From Aeromonas eucrenophila (GTDB lineage: Bacteria; Pseudomonadota; Gammaproteobacteria; Enterobacterales; Aeromonadaceae), in contig NZ_CDDF01000005.1 of NCBI RefSeq assembly GCF_000819865.1, positions 108,924-172,923 of the forward strand: DNA of 64,000 bases, given 5' to 3'. The position numbers were made by a program, and so were the translations under genes. Each line of letters begins with the position of its first letter. Position 1 is the stretch's first letter. Below are positions 60,069 through 64,000 of this stretch, piece after piece. The notes below the pieces were generated by a model that made no database searches, was not told the DNA's origin, and saw only the letters and a list, made by a program, of their open reading frames with translations.

Positions 60069-60152
60069 GGCGGCTGGCTGAGCCAGTCGCCCTCGGCGCC
60101 CCGGCGGCGCGTGTAATAACGCCTCTGGTGCCGGGCTGCACCGGATCCGGTG
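60069..60152 (+). promoter_or_regulatory. Structured leader of diguanylate cyclase gene
   Basis: GGCGGCTGGC-TGA-GCCAGTCGCC (60069-60091) is a 10-bp stem with one G-U pair. Further on, GGTGC can pair with GCACC, while the same CACC can instead pair in CACCGGATCCGGTG (60139-60152); the two helices exclude each other. No known riboswitch motif is recognised. Confidence 0.4.
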
Positions 60153-60183
60153 GGCGTAGAGTCAAGATTTTCCTGTAGGTGTG

Positions 60184-61467
60184 ATGCTCATGCTCCCTTC
60201 CTATTTTCGTGTGACCAATCAGTTGTTCTGGGCCCTGCTGGGCATCAGCCTGTTGGCCATAGTGCTGTTCGAGTTTGGCCCTGAGCGCAGGCTGGACATC
60301 CTGGCCAATGCCGAATTGTCCGCCAAGGCGCAGGACGATCGCGGCCAGAGTGGCCATTCGGTCGCGACCCTGGTCCCGCAGGGTGGCAAACCGGCCATCG
60401 ACTGTCAGCTGCGCGCCGGTGCCGACAGCCCCTTCTGCGAGCTGATCCTGACCCTGACCAAACCGGAGCGCGGGATCGATCTCTCCTATTTCAGCGGCAT
60501 GCGGGTCAAGCTGCGGGTCGAGGGGGAGGGGCCGCAATACTGGCACCTCTACCTGCGCAACTATGATCCCAGCTACTCAAGGCTCGGGGATGGCGTCTCC
60601 CACAAGTTCAACGAGGTGATCTTCCGCCCCAATGACTATGGCCAGCTGCAAGAGATGCCCCTCAGCGTGTTCACCCCGGCCGCCTGGTGGGTGCAGGAAT
60701 ACGGGATCCCGCTGGCAGAGCAGGGGCCGGATCTGCGCCGGGTCTATGCCATCGAGATAGCCTCGGTCGGCATGAAGCCAGGCACCTATCGGCTGGCGCT
60801 GGAGCAGATGGAGTTCTACGGCCGCTGGGTGCGACCGGGGGACTTCTATCGCGGTTTGCTGTTGAGCTGGTTGGCGTACGGAGTGCTGCTGTTCCTGATC
60901 GAGCACCTGCTGGTGGGAGACAAGCTGCGCAAGGCCAAGGCGGCCAAGCTGGCGGCCGAGGAGCTCAGTCAGAGCCTGAGCGAGCAGAACAGGCGCACCG
61001 AGGAGGAGGCCCGCTACGATCCTCTGACCGGGGCCCTCAACCGGCTCGGGGGCGAGAAGCTGCTCGGCGAGCTCGGCGAGATACCGCTCTCCTTCATCTA
61101 TATCGACATCGATCACTTCAAGCAGGTCAATGACAACCACGGCCACCCCATGGGGGACGAGGTGCTAAAGCACATGGTGAGCGAGGTGCTGAACCATTGT
61201 GACAGCCTGTGCCGCCTGGTGCGCTGGGGGGGAGAGGAGTTCGTGCTGGTCTGCCTGCACTACGAACAGGCGAGGGCAGAGGGACTGGCCGAGCGGATCA
61301 GGAGGGGGCTGGAGTCCTATCCGGGCTGGCCGCTTGGACTTAAGATCACCGCCTCCTTCGGGGTGGCGGAGCGGCGCGGCGATCCGCTGGAAAGGGCGCT
61401 CAAGCGGGCCGACGAGGCGCTCTATCAGGCCAAGAAACGGGGCCGCAACCGGGTCGAGGTGGAATAA
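60184..61467 (+). CDS. Membrane-bound diguanylate cyclase (GGEEF)
   Basis: A ~427-aa enzyme predicted to make cyclic di-GMP. Helix 1 (LFWALLGISLLAIVLFEF, ~12-30) and helix 2 (~220-238, LLLSWLAYGVLLFLIEHLLV) enclose a ~185-residue periplasmic beta-rich domain that looks sugar-binding-like (YWHLYLRNYDPSYSRLGD; GTYRLALEQMEFYGRWV). A short coiled coil leads to GGDEF (YDPLTGALNRLGGEKLL), with active-site GGEEF ~348-352 and no RxxD inhibitory site at the usual place. Start uncertain among GTG 60181, ATG 60184 and ATG 60190, with AGGTG just upstream. Confidence 0.88.
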   Translation: MLMLPSYFRVTNQLFWALLGISLLAIVLFEFGPERRLDILANAELSAKAQDDRGQSGHSVATLVPQGGKPAIDCQLRAGADSPFCELILTLTKPERGIDLSYFSGMRVKLRVEGEGPQYWHLYLRNYDPSYSRLGDGVSHKFNEVIFRPNDYGQLQEMPLSVFTPAAWWVQEYGIPLAEQGPDLRRVYAIEIASVGMKPGTYRLALEQMEFYGRWVRPGDFYRGLLLSWLAYGVLLFLIEHLLVGDKLRKAKAAKLAAEELSQSLSEQNRRTEEEARYDPLTGALNRLGGEKLLGELGEIPLSFIYIDIDHFKQVNDNHGHPMGDEVLKHMVSEVLNHCDSLCRLVRWGGEEFVLVCLHYEQARAEGLAERIRRGLESYPGWPLGLKITASFGVAERRGDPLERALKRADEALYQAKKRGRNRVEVE

Positions 61468-61558
61468 GTCCTGTCGGGCTGGCGACGGAGCCGGCTTGCC
61501 GTTATGCTGCGCCCGCCTGGCGCCCTGCGCCTTTGTCCATCTGACGAGGAACCTCTGC

Positions 61559-61969
61559 ATGTCACAACACCTTGGCGCCCTGACCCTGCTGGTGGCCGAC
61601 TACGATGCGGCCATCGCCTTCTTCACCCAAGGCCTTGGCTTCGAACTGCTCGAAGACAGTCTCCTCGACGAGCTAGGCAAACCGGGCAAGCGCTGGGTGC
61701 GGGTCGCCCCGCAAGGCGCGCCGGGGTCGGCCCTGCTGCTGGCCCGCGCCGCCAATCCAGAGCAAGCGGTCGCCATCGGCCAGCAGGGCGGTGGCCGGGT
61801 CTTCCTGTTCCTCGAGACCGACGACTTCTGGGGGGATTACCAGCGGATGCAGGCTTATGGTGTGCATTTTTGTGAACAGCCCCGTCTCGAGCCTTACGGC
61901 ACTGTGGTGGTGTTCGAGGACATCAGCGGCAATCGCTGGGACCTGCTGCAACGCACCGCTGCCAACTGA
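61559..61969 (+). CDS. VOC (glyoxalase/bleomycin-resistance-like) family protein
   Basis: A 136-aa protein with two beta-alpha-beta-beta-beta modules: LGALTLLVADYDAAIAFFTQGLGFELLED (1-30) and FLFLETDDFWGDYQRMQAYGVHFCEQP (~80-106), ending FEDISGNRWDLLQR. ATG 61559 has GAGGAA upstream. The family holds metal-dependent lyases, dioxygenases and resistance proteins; the substrate cannot be assigned. It sits between the cyclase and phoB with no clear link. Confidence 0.85.
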   Translation: MSQHLGALTLLVADYDAAIAFFTQGLGFELLEDSLLDELGKPGKRWVRVAPQGAPGSALLLARAANPEQAVAIGQQGGGRVFLFLETDDFWGDYQRMQAYGVHFCEQPRLEPYGTVVVFEDISGNRWDLLQRTAAN

Positions 61970-62001
61970 AACTGAAAACGTTTATCATCCCGCCTGTCAT
62001 A

Positions 62002-62034
62002 AAGTCATAAAAGTGTCACAGAAAGTTCTAATAA
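62002..62034 (+). promoter_or_regulatory. Pho box and -10 of phoBR
   Basis: AAGTCAT-AAAA-GTGTCAC (62002-62019) is a Pho box with 11-bp repeat spacing; an additional CTGTCAT lies at 61994-62000. TAATAA (62029-62034) follows at the distance expected for a PhoB-dependent -10. It supports autoregulation. Confidence 0.82.
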
Positions 62035-62071
62035 TTGGCGCACCCATCTTCACAGAGGAGAGAGAAGGGAT

Positions 62072-62761
62072 ATGGCTAAGCGAATTCTGGTGGTCGAGGA
62101 CGAGGCACCCATCCGCGAAATGCTCTGCTTCGTGCTGGAGCAAAAAGGATATGAAACGGTTGAAGCGGAAGACTATGCCGATGGACTGGCGAAGGTGCGC
62201 GAGCCCTACCCCGAGCTCATCGTGCTGGACTGGATGATGCCAGGTGGCAGCGGCATCCAGTTCATCAAGCAGCTCAAGCAGGATGAGCTGACCCGCCAGA
62301 TCCCGGTGGTGATGCTGACCGCCCGCGGTGAAGAGGAGGACAAGGTCCGTGGCCTGGAGGCGGGGGCCGATGACTACATCACCAAGCCGTTCTCTCCCAA
62401 GGAGCTGACCGCCCGCCTGCACGCCGTGATGCGCCGGGTCTCCCCCACCTCGGTGGACGAGGTGATCGAGGTACAGGGGCTCAAGCTGGATCCGGTGTCC
62501 CACCGCGTCAGCGCCGAGGACAAGGCGCTGGACATGGGGCCGACCGAGTTCAAGCTGCTGCACTTCTTCATGACCCACCCGGAGCGTGTCTACAGCCGTG
62601 AGCAGTTGCTGAACAACGTCTGGGGCACCAATGTCTATGTGGAAGACAGAACCGTGGACGTGCACATCCGTCGCCTGCGCAAGGCCATCGAAGAGACGGG
62701 GCACGACAAGTTGATCCAGACGGTGCGTGGAGCCGGATACCGCTTCTCAATCCGCCTCTAG
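62072..62761 (+). CDS. phoB: Phosphate regulon response regulator PhoB
   Basis: A 229-aa regulator, same length as E. coli PhoB. The receiver has Asp53 ([12 protein letters not shown]), EDE at 9-11 and Lys in YITKPFSP; the C-terminal OmpR-type winged helix (~130-229) ends [10 protein letters not shown]. It activates genes for phosphate scavenging under phosphate limitation. GAGAGAAGG precedes ATG 62072. phoR begins 8 bp after its stop. Confidence 0.97.
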   Translation: MAKRILVVEDEAPIREMLCFVLEQKGYETVEAEDYADGLAKVREPYPELIVLDWMMPGGSGIQFIKQLKQDELTRQIPVVMLTARGEEEDKVRGLEAGADDYITKPFSPKELTARLHAVMRRVSPTSVDEVIEVQGLKLDPVSHRVSAEDKALDMGPTEFKLLHFFMTHPERVYSREQLLNNVWGTNVYVEDRTVDVHIRRLRKAIEETGHDKLIQTVRGAGYRFSIRL

Positions 62762-62769
62762 GGGACGAT

Positions 62770-64000
62770 ATGTTGCAACCTTACGCCTGGCGGCGACAGT
62801 TGTGGCGAATGGCGTTCTTCTACGCCCCCTTCGTCCTGGTCGGCTGGCTGGTCGATCACCTTGCCCTCTGCCTGCTGGTGGCAACGCTGCTGCACCTGGG
62901 CTGGCACTACCGCTTCCAGAAGCGGCTGTCGGACTGGCTGTGGCACGATCGCAGCCTGGTGCCTCCCAATGGCAGCGGCAGCTGGGAATACATCTTCAAC
63001 GGTATCTACAAGCTGCAACAGCGCCACCGGGCCCGTCGCCGCGAGCTGGCGGGCCTCATCCGCCGCTTTCGGGAGGGGGCCGAGGCCCTGCCCGATGCGG
63101 CCGTGGTGTTTCGCACCGATGGCAGCATCCTTTGGTGCAACCGGCTGGCGGAGCAACTGCTCGGCTTTCGCTGGCCGGAGGATGCCGGTCAGCACATCGG
63201 CAACCTCATCCGCCATCCCGCCTTCGTCGCCTACCTGAACAAGGGGCTCTATGACGAGCCCTTCGAGATGAGCTCCCCCATCAACGAGGAGAAGTTTCTC
63301 GAGTTTCGGATCATGCCCTATGCCGAGGATCAGGCGATGCTGGTGGTGCGGGACGTGACCCGGCTGCGCAGTCTGGAGAAGACCCGCAAGCACTTCGTCT
63401 CCAACGTCTCCCACGAGTTGCGCACCCCGCTCACCGTGCTCAAGGGCTATCTGGAGATGACCGAGGAGCCGCCGCCGCCCGCCATGTGGGCCAAGGCGCA
63501 CAGGGTGATGATGGAGCAGACCATCCGCATGGATAATCTGGTCAATCAGCTGCTCACCCTGTCGCGCATCGAGGCGGCGCCCTCGGTGGATCTCTCCCAT
63601 CTGGTGGACATGCCCGCCATGCTGGGGCTGCTTGAGCAGGAGGCGCGGGCACTGTCGGGAGAGAGCGCGCATCAGTTTGAGTTCAAGGTGCAGTCCAACC
63701 TGTTCGTGCGCGGCGACCGGGATCAACTGCGCAGCGCCGTCTCCAACCTGGTCTACAACGCCATTCATTACACCCCGGCGGGTCGCAAGATCAGCGTGGA
63801 GTGGCGCAAGCAGGGGGCCATGGCGCTGTTCCTGGTGCAGGACGAGGGGGAGGGGATAGCCCCCGAACATCTGACGCGGCTCACCGAGCGCTTCTATCGG
63901 GTCGACAAGGCGCGCTCTCGCCACACCGGCGGCTCCGGGCTCGGCCTTGCCATCGTCAAGCACGCCCTCAGTCATCACGATGCCCAGCTCGAGATTGAGA
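62770..64000 (+). CDS. phoR: Phosphate regulon sensor kinase PhoR (3' truncated by window edge)
   Basis: The first 410 codons of PhoR (usually ~430). Two close N-terminal helices without a large periplasmic domain, a PAS domain (~95-190; ALPDAAVVFRTDGSILWCN) and the H-box FVSNVSHELRTPLTVLKGYL with His215, followed by HATPase boxes SNLVYNAIHYTP, DEGEGI and GGSGLGLAIVKH. AGGGGA precedes ATG 62770. It is cotranscribed with phoB. The frame is still open at base 64000. Confidence 0.96.
   Translation, partial: MLQPYAWRRQLWRMAFFYAPFVLVGWLVDHLALCLLVATLLHLGWHYRFQKRLSDWLWHDRSLVPPNGSGSWEYIFNGIYKLQQRHRARRRELAGLIRRFREGAEALPDAAVVFRTDGSILWCNRLAEQLLGFRWPEDAGQHIGNLIRHPAFVAYLNKGLYDEPFEMSSPINEEKFLEFRIMPYAEDQAMLVVRDVTRLRSLEKTRKHFVSNVSHELRTPLTVLKGYLEMTEEPPPPAMWAKAHRVMMEQTIRMDNLVNQLLTLSRIEAAPSVDLSHLVDMPAMLGLLEQEARALSGESAHQFEFKVQSNLFVRGDRDQLRSAVSNLVYNAIHYTPAGRKISVEWRKQGAMALFLVQDEGEGIAPEHLTRLTERFYRVDKARSRHTGGSGLGLAIVKHALSHHDAQLEIE

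Noticed and set aside
60000-60183. c-di-GMP riboswitch ahead of the membrane diguanylate cyclase gene
   Set aside because: The conserved GEMM nucleotides and tetraloop/receptor pattern are absent; kept only as an unassigned structured leader.

Overview
The window is about 64 kb of GC-rich (roughly 60 percent or more) gammaproteobacterial chromosome. The best match is Aeromonas: a PliI-type lysozyme inhibitor has Ser104 and Tyr107 where I recall them in the A. hydrophila protein, smc-zipA-ligA sits together, and dnaE-accA, ldtD-mepK, nrdDG and phoBR are arranged as in that group. It is mostly ordinary core chromosome. I see no phage, integrase, transposase, rRNA, tRNA or CRISPR array.

Layout. 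1-9.5 kb: 3' part of dnaE, accA, a MATE exporter with a LysR regulator, an SdaC-type serine transporter and YjeH. 9.5-12.1 kb: a GNAT acetyltransferase and an ABC-F ATPase preceded by a 230-nt leader with a 28-codon upstream ORF and a helix that would cover the ABC-F start. 12.1-24.4 kb: pliI, an M13 lipoprotein peptidase, tilS, a diguanylate cyclase, a CPA2 antiporter, a patatin phospholipase, an alpha/beta hydrolase, a TetR regulator, an orphan NarL-type regulator and a glutathione S-transferase. 24.4-30 kb: malS and a four-gene gtr-like glycosylation operon. 30-34.6 kb: ldtD, mepK, a small lipoprotein, yicG and cysZ. 34.8-41.4 kb: smc-zipA-ligA. 41.5-46.3 kb: an ABC-type binding protein, nrdDG with paired NrdR boxes, a Pmp3-family peptide and an MliC-type lysozyme inhibitor. 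46.5-49.1 kb: marR-hlyD-DUF2955 efflux operon. 49.3-54.5 kb: malate module (2HCT transporter, malic enzyme, CitA/CitB-type two-component system). 54.6-60 kb: a DMT exporter, an AraC regulator, an aldehyde dehydrogenase with a consensus sigma-54 promoter and its divergent enhancer-binding regulator. 60-64 kb: a membrane diguanylate cyclase, a VOC protein, phoB and partial phoR.

Two things stand out. First, the ABC-F leader has the design of a translational attenuator: codons 19-21 of the upstream ORF are perfectly complementary over 9 nt to the sequence ending in the A of the ABC-F start codon. Second, three unrelated genes (NarL regulator, diguanylate cyclase, mepK) are each followed by one or two degenerate, frame-preserving copies of their own 3' ends. 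This suggests a recurring process that leaves 3'-tail scars.

Nearly all long antisense reading frames are shadows produced by the high GC content and are omitted. Start codons were chosen by Shine-Dalgarno spacing and recalled family N-termini; doubtful ones are flagged.
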